Made by a program: the position numbers and the translations under genes. From Ligaoa zhengdingensis (GTDB lineage Bacteria > Bacillota > Clostridia > Oscillospirales > Ruminococcaceae): a stretch of 64,000 bases of DNA. The stretch covers positions 91,057-155,056 of the forward strand of contig NZ_JACRST010000005.1 of NCBI RefSeq assembly GCF_014384885.1, written 5' to 3'. Below the pieces are notes generated by a model that saw nothing but the letters and a program-made list of their open reading frames with translations, had not been told where the DNA came from and made no database searches. This document shows, piece after piece, positions 15,620 through 26,400 of this stretch. Positions within the stretch are counted from its first letter, which is position 1, and the number at the start of each line of letters is the position of its first letter.

Positions 15620-17020
15620 TTGAAACGAATTCCCACTTTATGGATGGCCCTGCCGCTGCTGATCGTTTTGATGGGCGCGGTATGGGCCCGGGCGGAACAG
15701 CCCGCCGCCGATGTGACGGCCGGGTGCTCTGTGACCGCTTCGCAAAACCAGGCGAGCGTCTCGCTGCTGCTGGACGCCGACCGATCCACCCGCTACCGCG
15801 CCTCGGGGGCGGCTGAGCTCACCATCACCGCCCAGGGAACCGCGTTTCGGCGGGTTTACCTGATCTGGGACACCCCGCCGGGGGCCTACACGCTGGCCAC
15901 AGGGGATGGGCAGACGGTGGACTGCGGCGCCGACGGCTTTTTGCATGAGCTGGTCGAGCTGCCCGAGGAGCAGCGGGAGATCACCCTGCACCTTTCGGAG
16001 GATGCGCTGGCGCTGTGCGACGTCTATCTGTTCACCGGCGGCGAGCTGCCCGGCTGGGTGCAGCGCTGGACGCCGCCCTACGATGAAGCGGATATGCTGG
16101 TGCTGCCCACCCACGCGGACGACGAGCACCTCTGGTTCGGCGGCACGCTGCCGCTCTATGCGGGGGAGCTCGGGCGGAAGGTGCAGGTGGCTTACCTCAC
16201 CAACCATTGGGCCGAGCCCTACCGGCCGCACGAGCTGCTCGACGGCCTGTGGACGGTGGGGGTCACCGCCTACCCGGTGATCGGCGAATTCGACGATCAC
16301 TACGCGGGCAGCCTCGAACAGGCCCAGCAGCTCTACCCCGAGGAGGATGTGGTCGCCTGGCAGGTGCGCCAGCTGCGCCGGTTCCGGCCGGGGGTGGTGA
16401 TCGGTCACGATGTGGACGGGGAATACGGCCACGGCGTACATATTTACAATACCGATACCCTGCGGCAGGCGCTCGAGCTCTCGGCCGACCCGGAGTACGA
16501 CCCGGAGAGCGCCGGGCGCTACGGCCTGTGGGATGTCCCCAAGACCTACCTGCACCTGTGGCCGGAGAACCCGGTGGTGATGGATTGGAGCCAGCCGCTG
16601 GAGCGGTTTGGGGGGCGCACGGCCCTGGAGATGGCCGAGGAGGGCTTCGCCTGCCACCAGTCCCAGGTGGATTACTTTGCGGTGGAGGACAGCGGCCCCT
16701 ACGACTGCCGCAAGTTTGGCCTTTACCGCACCACGGTGGGGCTGGATGAGGAGGGTGGGGACTTCTTTGAGAACCTGCTTGCGGAGGAAATGTGGGGGGA
16801 TCAGCCCGACCTCGAGGCGGAATCGGGCGTGGTCGCCGTGACCTCGCAGCCCGAGGCGGCCGCGCCGTCCGAGCATGACCCGGCGCAGACAAAGGGAGAG
16901 CCGCTGAGCGATTCCCTGCGCGAACGCGGCTTCCACGTGTGGGCGCTGATGATCCTGCTGGTGGCGGTTTTGGCGGCCCTGTTTGTGGGCGCCTACCGCT
17001 TTGGGCGTGGGCGCGACTGA
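15620..17020 (+). CDS. Membrane-anchored PIG-L-type deacetylase
   Basis: A 466-residue protein with a signal peptide, a beta-sandwich-like N-domain (about 35-150), then a PIG-L/LmbE deacetylase domain with zinc motif HADDEH (in VLPTHADDEHLWFGG) and a distal GHDVDGEYGHGVH. A C-terminal membrane helix (VWALMILLVAVLAALFVGAYRF) and short basic tail follow. It would remove acetyl groups from N-acetylated sugars outside the membrane. The TTG start at 15620 follows AGGGTGA. It lies 13 bases after the CapA-like gene, suggesting that both act on one surface polymer. Confidence 0.88.
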   Translation: MKRIPTLWMALPLLIVLMGAVWARAEQPAADVTAGCSVTASQNQASVSLLLDADRSTRYRASGAAELTITAQGTAFRRVYLIWDTPPGAYTLATGDGQTVDCGADGFLHELVELPEEQREITLHLSEDALALCDVYLFTGGELPGWVQRWTPPYDEADMLVLPTHADDEHLWFGGTLPLYAGELGRKVQVAYLTNHWAEPYRPHELLDGLWTVGVTAYPVIGEFDDHYAGSLEQAQQLYPEEDVVAWQVRQLRRFRPGVVIGHDVDGEYGHGVHIYNTDTLRQALELSADPEYDPESAGRYGLWDVPKTYLHLWPENPVVMDWSQPLERFGGRTALEMAEEGFACHQSQVDYFAVEDSGPYDCRKFGLYRTTVGLDEEGGDFFENLLAEEMWGDQPDLEAESGVVAVTSQPEAAAPSEHDPAQTKGEPLSDSLRERGFHVWALMILLVAVLAALFVGAYRFGRGRD

Positions 17021-17146
17021 TGAAAAACAGGCGATGGAATAGGGCGCGCTCTATCGGGCTGCGCAGGCATAAGGCTGCGGGCCGCATCATTATCATGTAA
17101 GGCGCGCACCGACGGTTGCAGGCGGTGCGCGGGAAAGGAGCCGGCT

Positions 17147-18232
17147 TTGAAGGTAACTGCGATTGTGCCGTCGCTCAATCCGGATGAAAAGCTCTTGCAG
17201 GTTGTGGACGGGCTGGCCGGCGCCGGCTTTGAGCGGATCATCCTGGTGGACGACGGGAGCCGGGAGGAGACCCGGGGCTATTTTGAACGCGCGGCGGCCG
17301 CGCACCCGGGCTGCGTGGTGCTGCGCCACAACAAAAACCTGGGCAAGGGGCGCGCGCTCAAGACCGCGTTCAACTATTTTCTCAACCACCGCGGGGACGA
17401 CCTGGGGGTGGTCACGGTGGACGGCGATAACCAACACTGCGCTGAAGATGTGGCGGCCTGCGCCGCCCTGCTGGAGCAGCGGCCGGACAGCCTGATTTTG
17501 GGCTGCCGTTCGTTTTCCGGGCCGGATGTGCCGGCGCGCAGCGCATGGGGCAACCGCATCTCGGTGTGGAGCTTCCGGCTGTTGTGCGGGGTGAAGGTGT
17601 CCGACACCCAAACCGGCCTGCGGGCGATTCCCTGGCGCTTTGCGCGCGACTTGCTCGACCTGCCCGGCGAGCGCTTCGAGTTTGAGACCAATATGCTGCT
17701 GGAGACCCGGCGGAGGGAAATCCCCATCGCCGAGGCGCCCATCCGGACCATCTACATCGAGCACAACGCCACCTCGCATTTCCACCCGCTGCGCGATTCG
17801 TTGAGCATCTACCGGCTGCTGTTGCGCTTCGCCTGGTCGGGAATCGCCAGCGCGGTGTGTGATTTTCTGCTGTTCCTGCTGCTTAACCGGCTGCTCTCCT
17901 CCCAGGGGGCGGCGGTGCGGCTGCTCGCGGCCACACTGGGCGCGCGTCTGGTCTCTTCGGCCGTCAACTTCCTGCTCAACCGGGCCTGCGTGTTCGGCCG
18001 CAGGGCGCCGGTGGGGCAAAGCCTGGTGCGGTATTATCTGCTGTGCGCGGTCCAGGCTGCCGCCAGCTACGGCGGCGTGCTGCTGGTCACGGCCATTCCG
18101 GGGTTTCCTACGGCGCTGGCCAAGCTGCTGGTGGACGGCGTGCTGTTTCTCATCAGCTTTCATATCCAGCGGGAATATGTCTTTGAACGGCGCGGGGAGA
18201 AAGCCCGCGACAGAAGGGGTGCCGAGGTTTGA
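17147..18232 (+). CDS. Family 2 glycosyltransferase fused to GtrA membrane domain
   Basis: A 361-residue protein. The GT2 domain at about residues 1-215 has IVPSLNPDEKL, the nucleotide-binding VDDGS, NLGKGRALKTAF and the metal-binding DGDNQH. Residues 235-350 form four hydrophobic helices of GtrA type (FAWSGIASAVCDFLLFLLLNRL onward). It resembles polyprenyl-phosphate sugar synthases, which load a sugar on the lipid carrier and present it for flipping. The TTG start at 17147 has AAAGGAG upstream. It overlaps the next gene by four bases. Confidence 0.92.
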   Translation: MKVTAIVPSLNPDEKLLQVVDGLAGAGFERIILVDDGSREETRGYFERAAAAHPGCVVLRHNKNLGKGRALKTAFNYFLNHRGDDLGVVTVDGDNQHCAEDVAACAALLEQRPDSLILGCRSFSGPDVPARSAWGNRISVWSFRLLCGVKVSDTQTGLRAIPWRFARDLLDLPGERFEFETNMLLETRRREIPIAEAPIRTIYIEHNATSHFHPLRDSLSIYRLLLRFAWSGIASAVCDFLLFLLLNRLLSSQGAAVRLLAATLGARLVSSAVNFLLNRACVFGRRAPVGQSLVRYYLLCAVQAAASYGGVLLVTAIPGFPTALAKLLVDGVLFLISFHIQREYVFERRGEKARDRRGAEV

Positions 18233-19284
18233 GTGTCAGAAAGATCAGAGCCAAGTGGAAAAACCACAGATTTGTCCGCGCGCGCGACAAGCGGCAGGGG
18301 ATCGAGCCGTATTCCTCCTGCCTGGTCCGGCGCGGCTTTGCGGTGCTGGGCATGGTCCTGGTCGCGCTGCTGCTCCTGTTGTTCGGCACGGTCACGGTGA
18401 TCTGCACCGGGCCGTCCCCGACCGCGCGGGATGTGTTTGTCACCACCGTGATGGAGACGAGCGCGGCCAAGTTCCTCGCGCGGATGTATTACTCCGAGGA
18501 GGAGATCGAATCGATCCAGAAGAAAAACGCGGTGCGCGAAGCCGGGGAGGTCACCGAGGTGTCCCCCTCCTTCCAGTTTGAACAGGGTTCGGCCGACAAG
18601 GACGAGATCGAGTTGGTGGAGGTGTCCGGCGCAACCTTCAAGGGCCGCATGATGATCGTGCACGATCCGTCGCGGATCAAGGTGGCGGCAGCCCCGTCCT
18701 TTGGGCTCGATAAGGAGGGTCTGCGCATCGAGGAATTTGTGGAGAACACAGGCGCGGTGGCGGGCATCAACGGCGGCGGATTTGTGGATACGGGCGGCAT
18801 GGGGCGCGGCGGCGAGCCGCTGGGCCTGGTCATCCAGGACTCCAAGCTGCTGCACGGCGGACTCAACGAGACCAGCACGGTCATCGGCTTCGATCAGGAC
18901 GACCGCCTGATCGTGGGCAAGCTCACCGGGCAGCAGGCGCTGGACATGGGGCTTCGCGACGCGGTGGCGTTCGGGCCGGTGTTTATCGTCAACGGCAAGG
19001 CGGCCGAGATATCCGGTTCGGGCGGCGGACTCAACCCGCGCACGGTGATCGGCCAGCGGGCCGACGGTGCGGTGCTGCTTTTGGTGATCGACGGCAGGCA
19101 GCCCAGCAGCCTGGGCGCTTCTTATAAGGACTGCATCGAGGTGATGCTGGAGTTCGGCGCGATCAATGCCGGCAACCTGGACGGCGGCTCCTCGAGCATG
19201 ATGATTTATCAGGGTGAGGTGGTCAATGTGTGCGCATCCCTTTACGGCTCGCGCCGGCTGCCCACCGCATTTGTGGTGATGTGA
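18229..19284 (+). CDS. Phosphodiester glycosidase-domain (NAGPA-like) membrane protein
   Basis: A 351-residue protein with a basic cytosolic N-tail (30-40 residues), one membrane helix (VLGMVLVALLLLLFGTVTVI) and an extracellular NAGPA domain. Key stretches are INGGGFVDTGGMGRGG, ...GQRADGAVLLLVIDGRQP and LEFGAINAGNLDGGSSS, the last being the family signature. Such domains cut sugar phosphodiesters and are common in exopolysaccharide loci. The TTG start overlaps the stop of the glycosyltransferase gene, implying coupled translation. Confidence 0.9.
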   Translation: MSVRKIRAKWKNHRFVRARDKRQGIEPYSSCLVRRGFAVLGMVLVALLLLLFGTVTVICTGPSPTARDVFVTTVMETSAAKFLARMYYSEEEIESIQKKNAVREAGEVTEVSPSFQFEQGSADKDEIELVEVSGATFKGRMMIVHDPSRIKVAAAPSFGLDKEGLRIEEFVENTGAVAGINGGGFVDTGGMGRGGEPLGLVIQDSKLLHGGLNETSTVIGFDQDDRLIVGKLTGQQALDMGLRDAVAFGPVFIVNGKAAEISGSGGGLNPRTVIGQRADGAVLLLVIDGRQPSSLGASYKDCIEVMLEFGAINAGNLDGGSSSMMIYQGEVVNVCASLYGSRRLPTAFVVM

Positions 19285-19288
19285 AACT

Positions 19289-20368
19289 ATGACGGAACAC
19301 GCGATAAAGCATAAAAATCAATATGCGTTCCTGTTCATCCTGGGCGGATGCTTTCTTGCGCTGCTCTGCGGGGTCACGGGCTTTCTGGTGTGGCTTTGGG
19401 GCAGCCTGGAGGATTACGAGCTGACCACCCCGCAGGCCGCCCTGCGCCGCTATGCCGCGTGCATGGCGGCGGGGGATGAGGACGCGATCTATGAAATGTC
19501 CGGCTTTGTCCCCGACGCTTTCAACGACAGGGAGGACTATTTCGCCTATTTAAAAAGCCGCTTCAGCGGCGACTGGTCGTCTGCGACCTTCTCCAAAACA
19601 GCCTCGGGCGAGGGGGACATCCCCTGTTACGAAGTCTATTTCGGCGACTGGTGCGCGGGCGCCCTGGAGCTGTACCCCGCGGCGGAAGGAAGCACACACG
19701 GCTACGCGTGGGAGGCGCGCGCGGTGCTTGAGTACAGCGACCCGTTTGAGATCGAAGCGCCTGCGGGCGCAGTGGTGCTGGTGAACGGCAAAAAGCTGTC
19801 CGAAGAGGCGCGCACGCAGGTGTCCATCCCGGTGGCGGCTTACGAGGGGGTGCAGCCCGAGGAGTTGATCCCGACGGTCACCCAATATCGGGTGGGCGGC
19901 CTGCTGCGGGAGGCGCAGATCAGCGCGATTTGGAACGGCGAGTCCTGCGCCGTGGAAAAGGAAAGCAGCGGGGACGGCGAACGTTACACCGTCCGGAGCT
20001 ACTGTTCGGGGGAAAAGGAGCAGCAGGCCAGGGAATTGATCAGCGCGGCCGCGCACGCCTATGCCGCCTACATCACGCAGGACGCAGCCTTCGGCACGCT
20101 GCAACAGTATCTGTACACCGACACCGAATTCTACCGCGCGGTGCGCAACTTTTACAACGGCTACTATAACGCGCACGACTCCTATGAATTCCGCAACGAG
20201 CAGATCGGCGAGTTGATGGAATATTCCGAGGACGACTTCACCGGAACCATCTCGTTCGATTACGTCGTGAAGAGCGGCGCGCGGGTGAACGTCTACCCCT
20301 CCAGCTATCAGGTGTCCTTCCTGAAGATCGACGGACAATGGAAGCTCGTCAACCTGATTACACAATAA
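19289..20368 (+). CDS. Membrane-anchored extracellular protein of unknown function
   Basis: A 359-residue protein with one N-terminal membrane helix (FLFILGGCFLALLCGVTGFLVWLW) and an extracellular alpha/beta part. Segments such as TPQAALRRYAACMAAGDEDAIYEMSGF and a C-terminal YQVSFLKIDGQWKLVNLI resemble NTF2-like or DUF4878-type helix-plus-sheet domains, but the family is not certain. It begins four bases after the NAGPA-like gene and is the last gene of the operon before a strong terminator. Confidence 0.8.
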   Translation: MTEHAIKHKNQYAFLFILGGCFLALLCGVTGFLVWLWGSLEDYELTTPQAALRRYAACMAAGDEDAIYEMSGFVPDAFNDREDYFAYLKSRFSGDWSSATFSKTASGEGDIPCYEVYFGDWCAGALELYPAAEGSTHGYAWEARAVLEYSDPFEIEAPAGAVVLVNGKKLSEEARTQVSIPVAAYEGVQPEELIPTVTQYRVGGLLREAQISAIWNGESCAVEKESSGDGERYTVRSYCSGEKEQQARELISAAAHAYAAYITQDAAFGTLQQYLYTDTEFYRAVRNFYNGYYNAHDSYEFRNEQIGELMEYSEDDFTGTISFDYVVKSGARVNVYPSSYQVSFLKIDGQWKLVNLITQ

Positions 20369-20382
20369 AACACAGATGAAAT

Positions 20383-20427
20383 AAAAAGGGCCTGGGCTTT
20401 GCACAAGATGCAAAACCCAGGCTTTTT
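20383..20427. terminator. Bidirectional terminator
   Basis: A long stem (GCCTGGG..CCCAGGC core) with A-run and T-run on its flanks closes the envelope operon and the convergent surface-protein gene. Confidence 0.9.
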
Positions 20428-20455
20428 ACTTCCCAGCGCAAGGGAGGATTGGTGA

Positions 20456-23400
20456 TTAGTCGTTGTTTTCGCTGCGTTTGCGCAGGGCAATCACTGTGAC
20501 CGCCGCACCGCCGACCAGCACAGCCGCGAGAACCGCCGCGATCACCCAGAGGGAACCGCTGTTCGTCTCGGTCTCAGCCGCCTGGGCAGCCGCTTCCGGA
20601 GCGATCACCGCGGGTGCCTCGGGCGCGGGAACTGCCGCGCTGTCGATGGTGGGCGCCACCGCCGCGCCGGCTTCGCCGATCTCGATCTCGCCGCCCGTCT
20701 CCGGGTTGCCCGTCTGGTCGCCGGCAGTCGGCGCCGTCGCCTTGCTGTTCGCCATCGCGATGATCTCATCGCTGGTGTAGTAGACCGCAGATGCGGTGTA
20801 ACCGGTCAACTTGCCAGCGCCATTGATCGCGTAGTCCTTGCCGCCTACGGTGACCACCAGGGTGGCATCCTTGCCCTTGAGCGCATCGATCACCGTCGCA
20901 GGCATCATCGCTCCGCTCTCCAGCGTCGCATTGATCTTGTCGCCCTTGTCCGCCGCGTTGATCTTCTCGATCACACCATTCCAGTAGTCCATGTCGTTCA
21001 CGCTGCTGGAAGAGCCTTTGGAAGGCTTGCTCGGCTTGGGATCAGGAACCGCCGGTTTGAGAGCTTCAAACGCCTGATCCACATCGGCTACAGCGTTCTT
21101 AACCGCTTCAATGGTCAGGACTTCGTTGTCCTGCATCGCCTTGAGAGCATCCATCTTATTCTCATAATTGTTCCAGCTTGCAGTGGTATAGTCCGCCTTG
21201 TCGAGGCCGGCCATGACCGCTTCAGCATCTTTCAGCGCTTTGTTCAGCAGAACCTTCGCCGCTTCGGTTTCTAACCGTGCAGCCAGAGCATCCGCTTCCT
21301 GCTGGGTAGCAGCCTGCTTGTCCAGCATCTCCTCAGCATCAGCGATGAGCTCCTTCAGAAGCGCAGAAGATTCATAGTTCGGGTCGTTGCCCAGTTCTAC
21401 AGCTGCGTCGTAAATCTTTTGGAGCTTGGAGAAGTCGGTCTCGTCGATATCCACCAGATCGCCGATCGCAGCTTCCAGCTTGTCGTAAGCCGCGTTGACA
21501 TGATCCTGGGTGGCCGCATCGTTACCAATGAGCCCCTTCGCCTCGGTCAGCGCTGCTTGCAGGTTCGCCCAGCTTTCGGCGGTGTAATCGACCTCGTTGT
21601 AGTCGTTCTCCGCCTCGGCGATCAGAGCTTCCAGCTCGGTCGTGTCGGGCTTCCCAGGCTCGGGGTCGCCGGTTGCGTTGATGAGCTTGGTGAACAGGTC
21701 TTCGACCGGCTTAGCGGTGCGCACGTCGAACTCCCAGACGCTTGCCCACACGCCGCCCGTGGTCTCATAGACGGTGAAGCGGATGTAGCGGCCTTTGGCT
21801 TCCTTCTCCACCAGGTGATAGACGCCATCCTGAGTCATGTTGAAGGTCTCGCGGACATATTCGGTCCAGTTTTCGCCGTCCTCAGAGACTTCGATGCCAT
21901 AGTTCCAGCTGGTGGGCTTTTCAAACAGGATGTTCATGCCGGTGATATCCGCGACCTCGCCCATATCAAAGGTGAGCACGCGCGGTTTGTCGTGGTTGGG
22001 CGGGCAGTAACGGGTTTCGTCGTTGCCGTCGATCATGGCGAACGCGGAGCGTCCCGTATCGATGCTGGAGGTCGCGCCGCACAGTTTGTTCAGCGCAATG
22101 TTGGTGTTGGAGCCCTCCGCAAAAACGGCCACATCCTGCACCACAGTGTAGCCCATGCCGGACGACTGGGTGAATTTGAGCGCCACATAGCGCGCCTGCA
22201 TGGAGCCGATATCCTCAAACTCCTGGATGTTGTTGAGGTTTCCGCTGTTGTCCGAGAATACAGTCCAGTTTTCGCCGTCGGTGGAGCCGTAGACGATGAA
22301 TTTCCACGCCTGGGCGCCGTTGAAGGTGGTCTTGACCTTCGCCACTGGCTGAACCGATCCGAGATCGACCATCAGCACCTGCGGGTAATCGGGGGTGCCG
22401 ATCGACCAGGAGGTGTTGGCGTCGCCGTCGAACGCGGCGGCTGCGCTGCTGCCTTGATTCTCCGAGCGGTCGGCCATCGCCAGCCAGCGCTTGGCCTCGC
22501 CGCCGCTTTCTTTCACTTCTTCGTCAACCCAGACGAAGGTGGAGGATCTGCCGCGGTTGGCGCGCACATAGAAGGGGATCGCCTTGAGCGTGCCGGTGCG
22601 CAGCTGGCCGTTGGAGTCGTAATACTGGCCGCCTTCGACGGTGATCGTCTGGATACCGCCCAGGAGGTCGGGTTCAAACTGGGTCTTCAGCACAGCGTCC
22701 ACAGGAACGCCCAGGTTGCCGTCGCCCGCTTTGAAGTTCGGGATCATCATGTGGTCGGTGGACTCGAAGCAGTAGACCATCGGGCCGTAAGCCAGGGCCA
22801 CCTTGCCGCGGTTGTAAACCACGTTTTCGTCGGAATACTCGCGGCGGGCTTCCATCGGGAATTCGACTTCCACAGTGGTCTCGCCGGAGACGGAGAGCAC
22901 GGCGTAGCCGCTCTCGGTCGCGTAGGAGGCGTCGGCGCCGTTCGCCTTGATGGTAATCTTGCTGTGGTCGGCCCACTCGGGCAGACGCACGCGCAGGGTG
23001 GTGTCGCCGTTCACTTTGAGGGTGGTCTTGCCGCCCCAGGGCATCTCGGTGGTTTGCTCGATGCTGACGCCGTTTTCCAGCGTGGTCTTGCTGGAGATGA
23101 ACTGGTTGACATAGACGTTGCTGTCGTTGTAAGCGTAGATATAGGTCGCAAGCTCAGAGTAGAGCTTCAGGAACATCGGCGGGCAGCAGGGGCAGCTATC
23201 CCAGCTCCAGCGCTCTTTGTCCTTGGCGCTCAGAGGCTGCTGATAGAAGAAGGTCTTGCCGTCCAGGCCGGTGCCGCCCAGCACGCCGTCGTAGATGTAC
23301 TTCTCTACGATATCCGCATACTTGGATTCGCCGAAGGTGAGGCCGAGGTATTCGCTGGTGAAGCCCATCGCCACCTGGGCGCAGGTCTCGCAGTAGCCGT

Positions 23401-26400
23401 CGTTGGGCAGGTCGTAGTCGGGGCCGTAGGCCTCTTCGTTGCCGGTGGCGCCCACGCCGCCAGTGATGTACATCTGTTTGTTGACGATGTTGTTCCACAG
23501 GCGGTCGACGCTCATCAGGTAGGTGGGATCTTCAAATTCTCGTCCCGCCGCGGCGATGCCCAGGTAGAACAGGTTGGCGCGCACCGCGTGGCCGGCCGCG
23601 ATCTTCTGGTCGAAGAAGCGGGCGTGGTCCTGGGTGTAGTCGCCGAAGTAGAAGAAGGGTTCCGCGCGGTTGACATAGTTGCCGCGGTTCTCAATCCAGA
23701 ATTTCACCAGGTCGGCGTAGTCGGTTTCGTTGATCTCCAACGGGTAATCGGGGTTGTAGCTGCCCACAAGCTCTTTGAGCTCCGGGTTGTCGCGGTAGAG
23801 CTGATAGAGCTTCAGCACCATCTCCTCCGGGCCGCCGTGGTCGGGGATGAAGTTGATCTTCGGGGTGCCGTCCTCTTTGAGGCCGTAACCGTAGTTGTCC
23901 ACGACATACTCCGCAAAGCGAGTCACCACAAACAGCAGCTTGGCGTTGCCGGTGGCCTCATAGTAGTGCACGGCTGCCTCGGCCATGCAGCCGAAGTTGT
24001 AAGCCTCGTGGAACCACCGGGGGTTGCCGGTCTCATCGAAGTATTTGCCGGGCTGCTGGATGTTGCCGTGGGTGCTCAACACACCGTTGGGGACGCGCAG
24101 CGAAGCGTCGTAGATGACGTCGATGTAGCGGTCGATCTTCGCTTCCAGCTCAGGGTCGCCGTCCGGGTTGGCGCGCATAAAGTCGGCCGCCGCGCGGATG
24201 GTTTCGTAGAGCAGGCCGTCGTTCCACGGGTTGTTGTGTACCTGGGTGTTGGAGGTGCCGGCGTTCTCAAAGTTCTTGATGGAGCCGACTTCCTCGAGCT
24301 TGTCGAGTACATAATCGACGGTGATGTCGTCGAAGACATCCAGGCGCTCGCGCCAGAAGCCGTCGGTGATCTCCACCTCTTCCACAGTGGGATTCTTGAG
24401 GTCGAGGATCTCCTTTTCCAGGTTGGAGAACTGGATTTCAAAGGTTTTGATGACGCCGCCGAGGTCCACGTCGATGTACGCAGAGCCGGGGATCGATTCC
24501 GCCTGGCGAACCGTGCAGGTCGCATCAGAGGCGGAGAAGTCGGCCGAAACCTGCGGGATATCGGTCGTGTCCTTGGGCAGGACATACTGATACACGTCTG
24601 TGGTGGGGCTGAACAGGCGGTAGGGCTCGCCGTCGAGCTCCACCGAGCCCTTGAGGTTGGAGACGATGATCTGCTTGTTGATGCCCCACTTTTTGCAGAG
24701 GTAACCGTTGACTGCATCGGTCTCCTCCTCGGTGAGGGCGCGGTTGAACAGCAGGATTTCGCCCACGTTGCCGATCATGCTCTTGCCGGTGCCGGTGCCG
24801 CCGATGTAAACCGGATCGTTGTTATAGCCGGGGACCGGGCTGGCAGCGCCGCTGGTGAGCGTGCCGATCAGGCTGTCGTTGATGTAATACAGGGCGTCGA
24901 GCCCGTTCTTCACGCCGCCGAGCACATAGTTTTTGTCGGCGACGAATTCACGGTTTGCGCCGCGGTAATCCATAAAGTTGCCGTTGGCTTCCTTCCAGCC
25001 GAAGTTGAAGCCTCCGCCGTTGATGTTGAAGTACCAGTTGTGGTTCCAGGGCGCGACCGTGGCCAGCTTGGAGAAGATCTGGTTGTCGTCGCCGCCGCCC
25101 GAGACGGTGTCGAAATCGACCACGGCGAAGATCGAGAAGTCCTCCAGGTTGAGCGCCGCGCTGTCAGTCACCTCAAAGAAGGTGTTTCTCTCGAGGCGCA
25201 CTGCGGGCATACCGTCGAATTTGCTCGAGCTCTCGAACAGCGGGCGGCTGCCTTCGCTCATCTGGGCCGCGTCGTGGGTGCCGGGGTTGGCCTTGTTGGG
25301 CCATACATCCAGGCGGTCGCCGTCCTTCGCGTCCAGGTCGGCCGCGTCGAACCAGGCGGTCAGACCCTCGAGCTCGGCCGGGTTGTAGGTGTCGTCGTAT
25401 TTCTCCTCGAGGTAAGCGCTCAGCCCGGCGAGCTCCTCGTCGGTGAGGCCGCGGTCGAAGATGATGAATTCGGCGATGTCCGCCGCGAGGGTCTTTTCCT
25501 GATCGCCGTTGCCCTCAGGCGCGCCGAGGTAGACGGGATCGCTGTTGGTGTCCGGGCGGTCGCCGGTGTCGCGCAGGGCGGTCATGTCGCCGTTGACAAA
25601 CAGCGCTCCGTCCGCGCCGCTCTTCCGGGCGATTACGGTGTAGTTTTCATAGGTAGAGAGGGCAGGCTGCTCCACCGGCTTGCAGTGGACGCCGCCGTAA
25701 ACTTTCCAACCGAAGTTGAGGCCGTTGCCGTTCTCCACGTTCAAATACCAGTTGTGGTTGCCGCCGCCGGTTTCTTTGCGGGAGCAGATTTGGCGGCCGT
25801 GGCCGTCGTTAACCAGCTCGCGCGGGGTCATCACTGCGACGATGGTCATGTCGTTGAGGTCAAAGCCGTTGTCGCCGCCGACCTGCAGGAAGCTCTCCTC
25901 GTCCATACGGACGGCGGGGAAGCCCTTGTATGCGCTTTCCGCCACATAGGTGGGCTGGAACGCCTCGTTTTCCTGCTTCGCGTCGAACTCCGCGCCGGTG
26001 GCCGCCTGGTTGGTAAGGCCGCTCAGTTTGTCGCCGTCCTCCGCCTCGATCTTGGAGGCATCGAACCAGACCTTGATGCCGTCCAGCTCATCCGGATTGA
26101 TGGGGGCCGCAGGCTCCTCCGGTTCGGGTTCGTCCGGCTCTTCAACGTAGTATTTTTCGTCGAGGTAGGCGTTCAGCTCGTCGAGCTCCGCCTCGTCCAG
26201 GCCGCGGTTGTAGATCAGGAACTCGACGATGTCCGCTTCCACGGTCTTTTCACCGTCCGAGTTGCCTGCGAACGCACCAAGGAACACCTTCTGGCCGTTA
26301 TACTCGGGCGTTTCGCTGCCGTTGAAGGCGGTCTTTTCGCCGTTCACATAAACCGCGCCGTCGGCGCCGTTCTTCAGACCGACCAGGGTATAGGGGGTTT

